This document shows positions 42,533 through 51,666 of a stretch of DNA of 64,000 bases, in pieces; position 1 is the stretch's first letter; each line of letters starts with the position of its first letter. The notes beneath the pieces were generated by a model. The model saw only the letters and a program-made list of their open reading frames with translations. It was not told the origin of the DNA and ran no database searches. Origin of the DNA: Acidobacteriota bacterium (lineage in GTDB: Bacteria > Acidobacteriota > Terriglobia > Acidiferrales > UBA7541); the NCBI GenBank assembly GCA_003225295.1, contig QHYZ01000056.1:1-64000 (forward strand), in the 5' to 3' direction. The translations under genes were made by a program, and so were the position numbers.

Positions 42533-43498
42533 ATGGCCGCTCATTCCCACGACCACAGTCACCCCGGTCATTCGCATTCCCCCGGCCACGCTCACGCCGG
42601 CCACACTCACGCCGCGCTGCGCCCCGCGGTGCTTGGCTGGGCCATGGCCGCCACCCTCGGTTTGGTGGTCGCGGAGGTTTTTGGCGGCATTCTCGGCCGT
42701 AGCGTCGCCCTTTTAAACGACGCGGTTCACAATCTTTCCGACGTCCCCGCGCTCGGCATTTCCTACCTCGCGATGCGCTGGGCCGAGCGGCCGGCCGATG
42801 GCGAAAAGACCTACGGCTATCATCGTGCCGGCACACTCGCTGCATTCACCAACGCCTTCGTCCTCGTCCTGCTTTCGCTCTGGCTCGGATATGAAGCTTT
42901 CGAACGCTTCCGTTCCCCGGTCGCGGTGGTGGAGAGCTGGATGATCTGGACTTCTGTGGCCGCGCTCGCCGTGAATGGCGGCATCACGCTCGCGCTCGTC
43001 CGCGGACGAGAAGACCTCAATCTGCGCAGCATCCTCATTCACAACTTTGGCGATGCACTCTCCAATATCGCTATTATCGCCGGCGCGCTAATCATCCATG
43101 CCACCGGTGCGTCCTGGATCGATCCGCTTCTGGGCCTGGCCATCGGCTTGCTTGTGCTCTGGTCCAGCATCGGCATCCTGCGCGAATCCTCACACATTCT
43201 TCTCGAAGGCCGGCCGCCGGATTTGCGGGTTGAAGATGTCGCCCGGGCCATCTTGACAATCGAAGGCGTCGAGGAAGTGCATGATGTGCATCTCTGGTCC
43301 CTCGGTGGGGGCCACCACGCGCTCAGTCTGCACGCGCGCATTCCGGATATGCACCTCGACGAGTGTGAGCTCCTTCTCGCTTCGATCCAGCGAGTCGCCG
43401 CAAAGGAATTTGGAGTTGAGCACACCACCGTGCAGTTGGAGCGCGCCGGCCTACCGGCAAAATCCGGCTACGTCATGCCGGAACCCGCGAAAAAATAG
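42533..43498 (+). CDS. Cation diffusion facilitator (CDF) metal-ion exporter
   Basis: The protein has 321 residues. A histidine-rich cytoplasmic N-terminus lies at residues 4-27 (alternating His-Ser/Gly/Ala). Six transmembrane helices follow, with metal-site residues in VALLNDAVHNLSDVPAL (the HxxxD pair of helix 2) and SILIHNFGDALSNIAII (helix 5). A C-terminal cytoplasmic ferredoxin-like domain begins near 225 (IEGVEEVHDVHLWSLGGGHHALSLHARI). It most likely exports zinc, cobalt or cadmium, like CzcD/ZitB, using proton antiport. The gene diverges from the MBL-PilZ gene. Confidence 0.92.
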   Translation: MAAHSHDHSHPGHSHSPGHAHAGHTHAALRPAVLGWAMAATLGLVVAEVFGGILGRSVALLNDAVHNLSDVPALGISYLAMRWAERPADGEKTYGYHRAGTLAAFTNAFVLVLLSLWLGYEAFERFRSPVAVVESWMIWTSVAALAVNGGITLALVRGREDLNLRSILIHNFGDALSNIAIIAGALIIHATGASWIDPLLGLAIGLLVLWSSIGILRESSHILLEGRPPDLRVEDVARAILTIEGVEEVHDVHLWSLGGGHHALSLHARIPDMHLDECELLLASIQRVAAKEFGVEHTTVQLERAGLPAKSGYVMPEPAKK

Positions 43499-43501
43499 CC
43501 T

Positions 43502-44266
43502 TCAGGGTGGCAATCGAAAACTCAATCCACGTTGTTCGTTGAATTGTCGCGTGGCGTCCAGATCCAGCGTGTCCTCGGTAATCGTGCGGGGCAATCCTTG
43601 GCTGGTGATGTAGTGCAGCGTCCCCTTTTCCCAGGAGTACGCCACGGCAAAAAATACCGTGCCATCGCGTCGCACAAAAACAAATTCCTCGTGGTCGGGA
43701 GGTCCAGAGCTGGCCGTTTCAGCCACCGGCGCCGTGGCCGGCTCGGGAGCCCGGTACCGCCGGCGTGTCTCGGCAGCTTCGGCATCGGTGGTCTCCGGCT
43801 GTGGAGTCTCCGCCGCCGGACCTTCGTCGACTGCTAGCGGAGAACTGGGCACGAACCATCCACCGTCAAAAAACGGAAAGAAAGACGGGTACCCTCTGGG
43901 GCCGAAGCGAAGCACGCCTGATCCGCAGGTGGCCGCCAGGTGTACGGCATCGAATCCCAATCCAGGCGCCGAACTGCAATCCGATCTAAGACCGATACTT
44001 TGCTCATCGATCGGTCTTTGTGTGCTGAGCTGCGGCCGCCTGCCTCGCACCCCCGGCACCACCGTTTTCGGGCGCAGCGCTCCGCCGTTCATCGCCGTCC
44101 GCGTCCCAGCCACCACGTGTGCAGTCATCGCCTGGGGGGCCGGCATCACCGCTCTCGGGGCAACATGGACAGCACGAGAGACAGAAGGCATCGCTCCGCG
44201 CCCCTGAGCGCCGAGCCCAGCCGGAAGAAACACCACAAAACCTGCGACGATGATCTGACGGACCAT
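43502..44266 (-). CDS. Secreted protein of unknown function
   Basis: The protein has 254 residues. A signal peptide (VRQIIVAGFVVFLPAGLGAQ) is followed by a low-complexity Ala/Pro/Arg/Val region and a Gly/Phe-rich segment (GYPSFFPFFDGGWF). A Pro/Glu-rich linker leads to a conserved-looking C-terminal unit of about 60 residues (EFVFVRRDGTVFFAVAY, then GTLHYITSQGLPRTI, then DLDATRQFNEQRGL). The end resembles a short beta domain seen in other acidobacterial exported proteins. It is convergent with the CDF gene (3 bp apart). Function is unknown. Confidence 0.65.
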   Translation of the reverse strand: MVRQIIVAGFVVFLPAGLGAQGRGAMPSVSRAVHVAPRAVMPAPQAMTAHVVAGTRTAMNGGALRPKTVVPGVRGRRPQLSTQRPIDEQSIGLRSDCSSAPGLGFDAVHLAATCGSGVLRFGPRGYPSFFPFFDGGWFVPSSPLAVDEGPAAETPQPETTDAEAAETRRRYRAPEPATAPVAETASSGPPDHEEFVFVRRDGTVFFAVAYSWEKGTLHYITSQGLPRTITEDTLDLDATRQFNEQRGLSFRLPP

Positions 44267-44423
44267 GGTTCCCACTCCAAAGGCCCGGCCTGCCGAGCCC
44301 TTCCCGAACAACCGTTCCCAATACCCAAGATGCGCCTAGTGCAGCATTGGTTTCAATTCCATTCGCTCTTGGGGGAAGGGAGTTCTCCCTTATTCCCGCC
44401 CACTGTGCTATAACCGTCGAGCC

Positions 44424-44630
44424 GTGCAACGCACCACGAAGCGGGAGCTAACCCCAGTCCAGGCCGAGCCGGCACAGGCTTCGCCTTTGCCGGGCAGTAC
44501 GAGTCTCGCCGCTCGGACCGAGGATCCTTCGTGGTATTGTCCTGTCTGCTCGCAGCGGTTGGAGTCGCGGGGCTGCCGGTTGATCTGTTCCGCATGCGGC
44601 TATTACATGTCCTGCGCGGACTATTATTAG
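44424..44630 (+). CDS. Small zinc-ribbon protein
   Basis: The protein has 68 residues with a GTG start. The C-terminal half has two cysteine pairs, CPVCSQRL and CSACGYYMSC, spaced as in a rubredoxin-type zinc ribbon, plus an extra Cys between them (RGCRL) and an aromatic tail CADYY. The N-terminal 35 residues are disordered-looking. It probably binds one zinc and acts in nucleic-acid or protein contacts. No known partner is adjacent. Confidence 0.65.
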   Translation: MQRTTKRELTPVQAEPAQASPLPGSTSLAARTEDPSWYCPVCSQRLESRGCRLICSACGYYMSCADYY

Positions 44631-44763
44631 CCGCGCGGCGATTTGACCGTTGGCTGGTCTTCGATTACGATTCATCGCTCAGGGATCATCTCTATGTTAC
44701 AAAGCTCTAGGGCTCCGGCGTGGGTTGCCGGCGGAACCGCTTTCCGATGAGGAGGAAAATAAC

Positions 44764-45111
44764 GTGGCTTTGAAGATGACAAATCGCGAAGTGGACGGCG
44801 TGTCCGTGGTGGCGCTGGACGGCCGCATTGTGCTCGGCGAGGAAAGCAACGCCTTGCGCGAAAAAGTAAAAGGCTTGATCGCCGAGGGGAAAAAGAAAAT
44901 TGTCCTCAATATGGACAACGTCACCTTCATCGACAGCGCCGGTCTGGGCACGCTGGTTGCCGCGCATCACAGCGTGAAGTCGCAGGGCGCCTCTCTGCGC
45001 CTCTGCCACCTCGGCAGCAAGTTCCAGGAAGTCCTGCAAATCACCAAGTTGCTGACCGTCTTTGATGTCTTCAACACCGAAGCCGAAGCCGTGTCCAGCT
45101 TCGCAAAGTAG
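44764..45111 (+). CDS. STAS-domain anti-sigma factor antagonist
   Basis: The protein has 115 residues and is one STAS domain: VVALDGRIVLGEESNALREKV, then KKIVLNMDNVTFIDSAGLGTLV, where the Ser in DSAGL is the usual phosphorylation site of SpoIIAA/RsbV proteins. In the family, the unphosphorylated form releases a sigma factor by binding its anti-sigma kinase. GTG 44764 has a strong GAGGAGG site 8 nt upstream. No anti-sigma kinase or sigma gene is adjacent, so the partner is elsewhere. Confidence 0.88.
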   Translation: MALKMTNREVDGVSVVALDGRIVLGEESNALREKVKGLIAEGKKKIVLNMDNVTFIDSAGLGTLVAAHHSVKSQGASLRLCHLGSKFQEVLQITKLLTVFDVFNTEAEAVSSFAK

Positions 45112-45206
45112 TATTGCTACCTCTAAGCAAAAGCCTTTGAACACCCAGGGCACGGTCTGGCGTGCCCTCTTCTTGTTCCGCAGCCACGCCGGCGGCATAT
45201 TTGCTC

Positions 45207-45899
45207 ATGAAATCGGCGCTCAAACCAGTCGCGAAATCATTTCAAGCCGCGCTTGAGCGTATGCCGTCAAACCTCGGCTGGGTCATCGTGCGCATTCCGC
45301 TGGATGTCCCGAAGGTCTGGGGAACGCGCGGCATGCTCAAGGTAAAAGGCGAAATCAACGGCTTCGCGTTTCGCACCTCGCTCTTCCCCACCGGCAAGGG
45401 CTACCACTACCTGCTCGTCAATAAGCGCATGCAGGCCGGCGCCGGCGCTCGCCCGGGCATGGTCGCGCGGTTCCACCTCCAGCCCGACACCGAAAAACGA
45501 GTCGCCATCGTCCCTCGAGAACTCCAGCGCATCCTCAACGAAGAACGCTCCTTCCGCCGCTGGTTCGAGCAGCTCAACCACTCCACGCGCAAGTGGATCA
45601 CCGATTGGGTCATGCAAGTAAAGAGCCCCGAGGCCCGCGGACGCCGCGCCGAGCAGGTTGCCGAGCAGCTCCTGGCCACCATGGAAGCCGAACGCGAGCT
45701 GCCACCCATTCTCAAGCTGGCGTTTGCCCGCGATCCCCGCGCATATACTGGCTGGCAACGCATGTCACCGTCGCACCGCCGCGGCCACCTGCTGGCCATC
45801 TTCCATTACCGCTCCCCGGACGCTCGCGACCGCCGCATCGCCAAACTGCTGGAGGACGCCCTCACCTTCGCCGAGAGAAAAACGAACCAGCAGTCCTAG
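45207..45899 (+). CDS. YdeI/DUF1905 family protein
   Basis: The protein has 230 residues. The N-terminal DUF1905 beta domain lies at about 15-100 (GWVIVRIPLDVPKVWGTRGMLKVKGEINGFAF-like segment; GYHYLLVNKRMQ). A helical YdeI/OmpD-associated-type segment follows at about 110-225 (RSFRRWFEQLNHSTRKWITDWV, then RRAEQVAEQLLATME). Family members have been linked to stress or antimicrobial-peptide tolerance, without a known mechanism. ATG 45207 was chosen; an earlier in-frame start adds 15 unlikely residues. Gene order with STAS is on the same strand, 95 bp apart. Confidence 0.82.
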   Translation: MKSALKPVAKSFQAALERMPSNLGWVIVRIPLDVPKVWGTRGMLKVKGEINGFAFRTSLFPTGKGYHYLLVNKRMQAGAGARPGMVARFHLQPDTEKRVAIVPRELQRILNEERSFRRWFEQLNHSTRKWITDWVMQVKSPEARGRRAEQVAEQLLATMEAERELPPILKLAFARDPRAYTGWQRMSPSHRRGHLLAIFHYRSPDARDRRIAKLLEDALTFAERKTNQQS

Positions 45900-46020
45900 C
45901 CGCCCGGGGGCCCTCGGCGCGACCACGAGAAATCGAAACTAAGCCCCGCAGTAACACTGGCATTCTGCCGTAACTCCCTACCGGCGAGCGGGTGTTCCGT
46001 AACGCAACACGGTCGGCTTC

Positions 46021-47367
46021 TCAGCTTTCGACACGGTACATGGTGATGCCGCTCAGGAGCTTGGGATAGAAATCAGTGGATTTTTGCGGCATGACTTCGC
46101 CGGACGTGGCCATTTTCATGACCTGCTCGACTTCGCAGGGATTCAGCAAGAACGAAATCTGCGCCCGGCCGCGATCAACCGCATCCAATGCCGCGCTGGC
46201 TTCCCGCTCATAGCTAAGGTTGGCTTCCGCGGTCACCGCTCGCGGGGTGATCCCCAGCGCCGGTTCCAGGATTCCTTCATGGAGCAGCACCACGTCCAAC
46301 TCGCGCTGGAGCGGCGAGACGTTCGGAAGGAGCTGCGCCAGGCTGACTCCGTCGCGCAGCGTCAACACGTAGAAAGCGGTCTTCTGCGGGTCAGCGGCAG
46401 GATAAACGCCGATGGCGCGTTTCTTTCGCGCGCTCACCAGTTTTCCGAGAAACTCTCTTCGCGCCTCGGCTTTGTTTTCTTCACTGGAAAACGGCAACGC
46501 TTCCGCCGCAAACCACGGCTCAAGGTGGCGCCGCACGCCGCTCCAGGAAAAATCGTGCAGGTGCGCCGCGACGCGGTGCGCGGGCAGAATTGTCAGCCCT
46601 TCGCTGTGGGTGTTGACAAGTGTCATCATGGCCCGCTCGTACGGCGCTTGCGGATCCGTCTTTCCGGCGTGCGCGCGGCATTCGTTGCGGTAGTTCAGCG
46701 CGGTTTCGTAGCGGTGATGCCCGTCGGCGATCACCAGCTGGTGATCTTTCATGGCTGCTTGGATGGCCGCCACTCGCTGCGGTTCCGCAATCACCCACAG
46801 CCGGTGCACGACGCCGCACTCATCGCGCATTTCGGTGGCCGGAGCCGCGGCCTCTTCGGCTTCCTCAAGAATCGTCTCGATGCGCCGTTGCGGATCCGCA
46901 TACAGCATAAAAAGCTGGCCGGTATGCGTTTTGGTGTGTCGCAGAAGTTCCAGGCGGTCGGCCTTCGGCCCGGTAAGGGTGTGCTCGTGCCGGAAGACAA
47001 CTCTCGCGGAATAGTCTTCCAGCTTGCCGGCGCCGATGAATCCCCGGCGGGTGCGGCGCTCTTCCGTGCCGGGCACGGTATATTCCTGGATGTAGGCATA
47101 AAAAGCCGGGGCGGGATCCTCGACCACGACGTGATTGCGAATCCAGTTCTCAATGGCCCCGCCCGCGCGCGTGTAAACATTGTTTTGTGGCGTGTCGCCC
47201 GCGTACCCCCGGCCTTTCTCCACGACGATCAGGTTGTGTGGGTCTCGAGCGTAGTACTTTTCCTGCATCGCCGGAGATATCTTGTCGTAAGGCTCGGTCA
47301 GCACGCGGTCAAAAGGGGCACGGTCTGGGTTGTAGCGAAAAGCGCGGAAGGGGTAAACCTGGGCCAT
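46021..47367 (-). CDS. DUF1015 family protein
   Basis: The protein has 448 residues. It shows the family opening VYPFRAFRYNPDRA, then EPYDKISPAMQEKYYARDPHN, and the central ADGHHRYETALNYRNEC motif. The C-terminus contains FLLNPCEVEQVMKMATSGEVMPQKSTDFYPKL in outline, another hallmark. The conserved His and Asp residues suggest an enzyme, possibly acting on a phosphate- or amino-acid-type substrate, but no reaction is established. It is convergent with the YdeI-like gene and divergent from the HAD phosphatase. Confidence 0.9.
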   Translation of the reverse strand: MAQVYPFRAFRYNPDRAPFDRVLTEPYDKISPAMQEKYYARDPHNLIVVEKGRGYAGDTPQNNVYTRAGGAIENWIRNHVVVEDPAPAFYAYIQEYTVPGTEERRTRRGFIGAGKLEDYSARVVFRHEHTLTGPKADRLELLRHTKTHTGQLFMLYADPQRRIETILEEAEEAAAPATEMRDECGVVHRLWVIAEPQRVAAIQAAMKDHQLVIADGHHRYETALNYRNECRAHAGKTDPQAPYERAMMTLVNTHSEGLTILPAHRVAAHLHDFSWSGVRRHLEPWFAAEALPFSSEENKAEARREFLGKLVSARKKRAIGVYPAADPQKTAFYVLTLRDGVSLAQLLPNVSPLQRELDVVLLHEGILEPALGITPRAVTAEANLSYEREASAALDAVDRGRAQISFLLNPCEVEQVMKMATSGEVMPQKSTDFYPKLLSGITMYRVES

Positions 47368-47522
47368 GGAGTCTCCAGAATCGTTTTCTACTGCTTCTGA
47401 ATCTCTCTAGTTTACGCGAAGTGACGGGAATACGAAAAAAGCCGATCGTTTATTTGGCATGGAAATTTGGCTGGAGATTCCTGACCGTTGAAAAAGAACG
47501 GGCATATTACAATGGTTTGTTC

Positions 47523-48194
47523 ATGAGTGAGGCGAATTTTTCTTTGGTGCGCGCATTGATCTTCGATCTGGATGGCACGCTCATCGATTCTCAGCGCGAC
47601 TTGATTCGCTCCGTCAACGCCATGCGGCGCGAAATGCGCCGCGACGAACTCGAGGAGGACACCATCTCCGGCTACATCGGCCACGGGGCGCCACAGCTCG
47701 TGGGACGCGCCTTGGGCGAGAGCGCTTCGGCACAGGAGCGCGAGCAAGCGCTGAAATTCTTTCTGGCGCACTACGAGGAGCACAAATTGGATTCGACCTG
47801 CGCTTACCCGGGCGTGACAGAAGCACTCGAACAGCTCGCCGCATTCCCCATGGCCATACTCACGAACAAGCCGGTGCGCGTCAGCGTGCGCATTCTCGAA
47901 GGGCTAGGACTGGCAAAATATTTTCGCGCGGTGTATGGCGGTAACAGTTTTCGAACAAAAAAGCCCGATCCTCTCGGCGCGCACACGATTCTCCGCGAAT
48001 TCGGCGCCGCTCCGGCCGAAGCCATGCTGATTGGCGATTCCGAAGTCGATGTCGAGACCGCGCGCAACGCCGGAATGCTGGCTGCCGCCGTGAATTATGG
48101 CTTCGGCACCCACGACCGCGCCGCGTGCCCCGCCGACATTTATCTCGACCGCCTCACCGATCTTGTCCCGCTCCTCGGAAACGGCCGGCCATGA
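47523..48194 (+). CDS. gph: HAD-superfamily phosphatase, phosphoglycolate phosphatase-like
   Basis: The protein has 223 residues. Motif I FDLDGTLIDS has the nucleophile Asp, followed by an alpha-helical cap (about 20-90). Motif II is AILTNKP, motif III Lys lies in TKKPDPLGAH, and motif IV is LIGDSEVDVETARNAG. This is the Gph/PGMB layout. The likely reaction is 2-phosphoglycolate to glycolate, or another small phosphomonoester. No clear Shine-Dalgarno precedes ATG 47523. The substrate is inferred from family level only. Confidence 0.83.
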   Translation: MSEANFSLVRALIFDLDGTLIDSQRDLIRSVNAMRREMRRDELEEDTISGYIGHGAPQLVGRALGESASAQEREQALKFFLAHYEEHKLDSTCAYPGVTEALEQLAAFPMAILTNKPVRVSVRILEGLGLAKYFRAVYGGNSFRTKKPDPLGAHTILREFGAAPAEAMLIGDSEVDVETARNAGMLAAAVNYGFGTHDRAACPADIYLDRLTDLVPLLGNGRP

Positions 48195-48318
48195 ACGGAC
48201 TCTTGCTGGTTTCTCGACCGTACCTCTTTATGCACAGCCTGGGAGTTCCATTTCTCGTGAGCAAAAACCATCTTACGCTGAGATAGAAGCGTGGCATCTT
48301 CGGACCAGCAGGTGCAGC

Positions 48319-49185
48319 ATGATATCGATCACCAAGTACGTTGGCGTAGTCGTCTGTGTCTTGCTGCCAGCAAGCGTCAAAGCGCAGAGCGCCGGTCAGG
48401 TGGAATGCCCGCGCTCGGGCGACTACGTCTATCTATACAGCTCCATGACCACGCTGGATGTGCGCACTACGCTCCAGTGTGGAGAGCAGCTGCAGATCAC
48501 CGGCCGGTACGACCGCTACTTCGGAGTGCGCACGGCCAAGGGTGAGATAGGTTACGTCCCGGTGGAGAGCCTTCTGCTCCTGAAAGACAAGCCGGGCACG
48601 AAGGCACCGCAACCGAAGACCATGCAGCCCTCTAGAGAGCGCACTCCTTACGACGCACCGGTCAAGCCTAGCGAAGTTGCATCAAGTGCTCCCCCCTCTC
48701 CATCGGAGTTCACTTTGCGCAATGGCACTCCGATTCACCTGAAACTTGGCAAGACCATTTCTTCCGCGACCGCTCACGTGGGCGAGGTGGTCGATCTGCG
48801 GGTCGTGGAGGAGGTGATCGTAAATGGCCTTTCCGTGATTCCCAGCGGCGCAGCGGCCATCGGCTTGGTGACGGACGCAGAACCAAAAAAGCGCATGGGC
48901 CACGGCGGAAAGCTGGCTTTCAGTATCAACTTTGTGCATCTTAAAGACGACGAAAAGGCCGCCGTCCGCTTTTTCCAGGAGGGCACCGGCTCAAACAATT
49001 CGGCGGGAGCGATTCTCCCACTGTCTTCTCGAAAAGAAGTGGTGTTCACCGAGGGAACCGAATTCACCGCTTATGTTGATGGAGACATGCAGCTAAAGAA
49101 AGAGGCTTTTCAAGCCCAAAAGGACCCTTCCAGCGCCGCGCCGGCGCCCCGGGCTCAAAACCCCTCTCAACCACACCGGCGTTGA
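48319..49185 (+). CDS. Secreted SH3-like protein of unknown function
   Basis: The protein has 288 residues. A signal peptide (TKYVGVVVCVLLPASVKAQ) is followed by a bacterial SH3-like unit at about 28-95 (GDYVYLYSSMTTLDVRTTLQCGEQLQITGRYDRYFGVRT in outline, then GYVPVESLLLL). A Pro/Ser-rich linker follows, then a beta domain at about 135-260 (FTLRNGTPIHLKLGKTISSATAHVGEVVDLRV, with VIPSGAAAIG). The second domain resembles one found in many acidobacterial exported proteins. The Pro-rich C-terminal tail is disordered-looking. It probably acts in the envelope; no partner is visible. Confidence 0.75.
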   Translation: MISITKYVGVVVCVLLPASVKAQSAGQVECPRSGDYVYLYSSMTTLDVRTTLQCGEQLQITGRYDRYFGVRTAKGEIGYVPVESLLLLKDKPGTKAPQPKTMQPSRERTPYDAPVKPSEVASSAPPSPSEFTLRNGTPIHLKLGKTISSATAHVGEVVDLRVVEEVIVNGLSVIPSGAAAIGLVTDAEPKKRMGHGGKLAFSINFVHLKDDEKAAVRFFQEGTGSNNSAGAILPLSSRKEVVFTEGTEFTAYVDGDMQLKKEAFQAQKDPSSAAPAPRAQNPSQPHRR

Positions 49186-49332
49186 GAGATCTTTCTGTAC
49201 TCCAGCCAGGATTGCCCGATCCGGGGCCTAACCATCAAGAAATACAAGGACCAACCAGACGAGGGCAAGGCCATCGGTATCCCGCTGGCCTCGGGACTTG
49301 CCATTGGGCGCGGCACTTGTCAGACTTTCGGC

Positions 49333-50445
49333 GTGCTCATTGGTCTCTTTCCCGAACTGAACGCCCCCGGCGGGGTACAGCGGGCCAGCCGCCACCTGGC
49401 GGCCGTGCTCACGGAATTCGCCTCCAGCCGAGGCATGGATTGCCGCCTGCTCAGCTTGAATGATTCTCCGGAGCTGCACCGCATGACCCTGGGGGGGCGG
49501 GAATTTGTGTTCACCGGGTGCGACCGCGCCAAGGGTCAATTCACGATGACCGCACTACGAGCAGCCCGGCGCAAAGCAAAACTCGTACTGGCCGCGCACC
49601 CGAATCTGGGACCGGTGGTACAGGCGATGCGGTTTGTAGCGCCCTGGATGAAGCGCATTATCTGCACGCATGGGATTGATGTCTGGGAGCCGCTCGGGGG
49701 CTTGCGCAGGTTTGCGCTGAGCAACGCAAACCTGGTGCTGGCACCAAGCCGGGACACCGCCGACCGCGTGGCACAGGAGCAAAGGGTCGCGCGCGAACGG
49801 ATTCGCGTTCTGCCCTGGGCACTCGATCCGCAATTCGAAGCACTGCTCGCGGCGGGAGCCAAAGCCGCTCCGCCGGAGGGCTTCCCCGCCGGCCGCGTCA
49901 TCCTGACCGTGGCACGCTGGCTGGCCACGGAACGATACAAGGGCATGGACACTTTGATTATCGCGCTGCCGAGACTGCTGACGAGCTGGCCGGAGCTGCA
50001 ACTAGTTCTAGTGGGAACAGGCGATGACCGTGTCTGGCTTGAGGATCTCATGCAGAAAAACGGCGTGGAACGCCACGTGCATTTTCTGACGGGATTGAGC
50101 TACTCGGAACTTGCCGCGTGCTACTCCGCGTGCGAAATTTTTGCTTTGCCGAGCGGAGGCGAAGGATTCGGGATGGTGTATCTCGAGGCCATGGCGTACG
50201 GCAAGCCGGTCATCGGGGGCGCGCACGGTGGCGCACCGGAAATCATCGAGGACGGCGTGTCCGGGTACCTGGTGCCGCATGGCGATCCGATCCATCTGGC
50301 TACATGCATTGAAGCTTTGCTGGCCGACCCCGCGCATGCCAAGGAAATGGGCGCGCGCGGGCAGCAGCGCGCCGAGCACGAGTTTCGTTTTAATGTCTTC
50401 GCAAGATCACTGAAAAAAATCCTGCGCGAACAATGCGAATCCTGA
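49333..50445 (+). CDS. GT4-family glycosyltransferase
   Basis: The protein has 370 residues of GT-B fold. The N-terminal domain starts FPELNAPGGVQRASRHLAAVL. The C-terminal nucleotide-sugar domain has VARWLATERYKGMDTLI, VLVGTGDDRVWLEDL and the catalytic EGFGMVYLEAMAYGKPVIGG (Ex7E) motif. It should transfer a sugar from a nucleotide donor, retaining configuration, during polysaccharide assembly in the cytoplasm. The GTG start is the only initiator available in a frame open back to 49186. It overlaps the next glycosyltransferase gene by 13 bp and heads the polysaccharide locus. Confidence 0.88.
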   Translation: MLIGLFPELNAPGGVQRASRHLAAVLTEFASSRGMDCRLLSLNDSPELHRMTLGGREFVFTGCDRAKGQFTMTALRAARRKAKLVLAAHPNLGPVVQAMRFVAPWMKRIICTHGIDVWEPLGGLRRFALSNANLVLAPSRDTADRVAQEQRVARERIRVLPWALDPQFEALLAAGAKAAPPEGFPAGRVILTVARWLATERYKGMDTLIIALPRLLTSWPELQLVLVGTGDDRVWLEDLMQKNGVERHVHFLTGLSYSELAACYSACEIFALPSGGEGFGMVYLEAMAYGKPVIGGAHGGAPEIIEDGVSGYLVPHGDPIHLATCIEALLADPAHAKEMGARGQQRAEHEFRFNVFARSLKKILREQCES

Positions 50446-51662
50446 ACGTCACGGAAACGTACGCTCCCTTTCTCGAATTCGGCGGCCCCCCGGTAAAGGT
50501 GCGCGCGCTTTCCGAAGGTCTGGCGCGGCGAGGCCACCAGGTCACCGTTCTCACCGCCGACTGGGGACTGGAAAAGCGATTGCAAACTCGGGAAGAAAAA
50601 ATCACCGCTGAACGGTCTCCGTTTGGTTGGCGGTGGAATGAGAATGGCGTGCAGGCCATCTATGTGCCAACATGGCTGCATTACCGGAGAGTGAGTTGGA
50701 ATCCGGCGGTCAGGCGTTACTGCCGGGCGCGGCTGCAGAATTTTGACGTGGTGCACATTTTCGGGCTTTACGACCTGCTGGGTCCGGTGGTTGCCGCCGC
50801 CAGCCGCAAGCGAAGACTGCCGTACGTGCTCGAGCCCATCGGCATGTTTGTGCCCATGGTGCGAAATCTTTGGCTGAAACGGATGTATCATGCGGCTTGG
50901 GGTAGGCGGCTACTCGAGGGGGCAAGCGCAGTTATTGCCACCTCGGATCAGGAAGCCGGCGAACTCCTCGCCGGTGGCCTTCCTCGCGCCAGGCTCGTGG
51001 CGCGGCGGAACGGTGTGGAAGTGCCTGCGACGTGGCCCGCGCGAGGCACGTTTCGGAAGGCGCGCGGTATTTCGGCCGAGGAGAAGCTGGTCCTTTTCCT
51101 TGGGCGCCTATCCGCCAAGAAGAGCCCGGATTTGCTGCTACGGGCATTCGCGGAACTTTCAGGGCGCGCCACCGGAATCTCCATGACACTGGTCTTCGCC
51201 GGACCTGACGAAAGCGGCGTGGAAGCAGAACTGGGTCAGATGGCCACGCAACTGGGCGTGCAGTCGAAGGTTCAATTTGCCGGACCGGTCTTTGGCGAGT
51301 CCAAGTGGGCGGCCTATAGGGATGCGGACGTTTTCGTGCTTCCGTCGCGCAATGAAAACTTTGGGAATACCGCGGCGGAAGCGGTGGCGGCTGGGACTCC
51401 CGTTATCGTGACGGAACAATGCGGGATTGCGCCACTACTTGCGGATGAGGCTGGCTTGGTGGTGCGCCACGACACGACGGCACTATCAAACGCGCTGGCG
51501 CGCATCCTGAGTGAAGCGCAACTCCGCGCGCGGCTGGTGGCTGGATGCGCCGTGGTCGCATCGCGTCTGGGGTGGGAAGAACCCGTTCGCGACATGGAGG
51601 CGTTATACGCCGGGCTTGCGTCACCGCAGGCCGCGGGGGCAGAATCTAAGGCGATGGGATAG
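50433..51662 (+). CDS. GT4-family glycosyltransferase
   Basis: The protein has 409 residues of GT-B fold. It begins MRILNVTETYAPFLEFGGPP, typical of wall/EPS transferases. The donor site has LFLGRLSAKKSPDLLLRAFA, VFAGPDESGVEAEL and ENFGNTAAEAVAAGTPVIVT. It overlaps the upstream transferase gene by 13 bp and ends 4 bp before the transglutaminase-like gene, so the cluster is tightly coupled. The transferred sugar is unknown. Confidence 0.88.
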   Translation: MRILNVTETYAPFLEFGGPPVKVRALSEGLARRGHQVTVLTADWGLEKRLQTREEKITAERSPFGWRWNENGVQAIYVPTWLHYRRVSWNPAVRRYCRARLQNFDVVHIFGLYDLLGPVVAAASRKRRLPYVLEPIGMFVPMVRNLWLKRMYHAAWGRRLLEGASAVIATSDQEAGELLAGGLPRARLVARRNGVEVPATWPARGTFRKARGISAEEKLVLFLGRLSAKKSPDLLLRAFAELSGRATGISMTLVFAGPDESGVEAELGQMATQLGVQSKVQFAGPVFGESKWAAYRDADVFVLPSRNENFGNTAAEAVAAGTPVIVTEQCGIAPLLADEAGLVVRHDTTALSNALARILSEAQLRARLVAGCAVVASRLGWEEPVRDMEALYAGLASPQAAGAESKAMG

Positions 51663-51666
51663 TTTC

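Noticed and set aside
46084-47400. 438-codon plus-strand frame opposite the DUF1015 gene
   Set aside because: The DUF1015 hallmarks are clear on the minus strand; the plus frame shows no motif.
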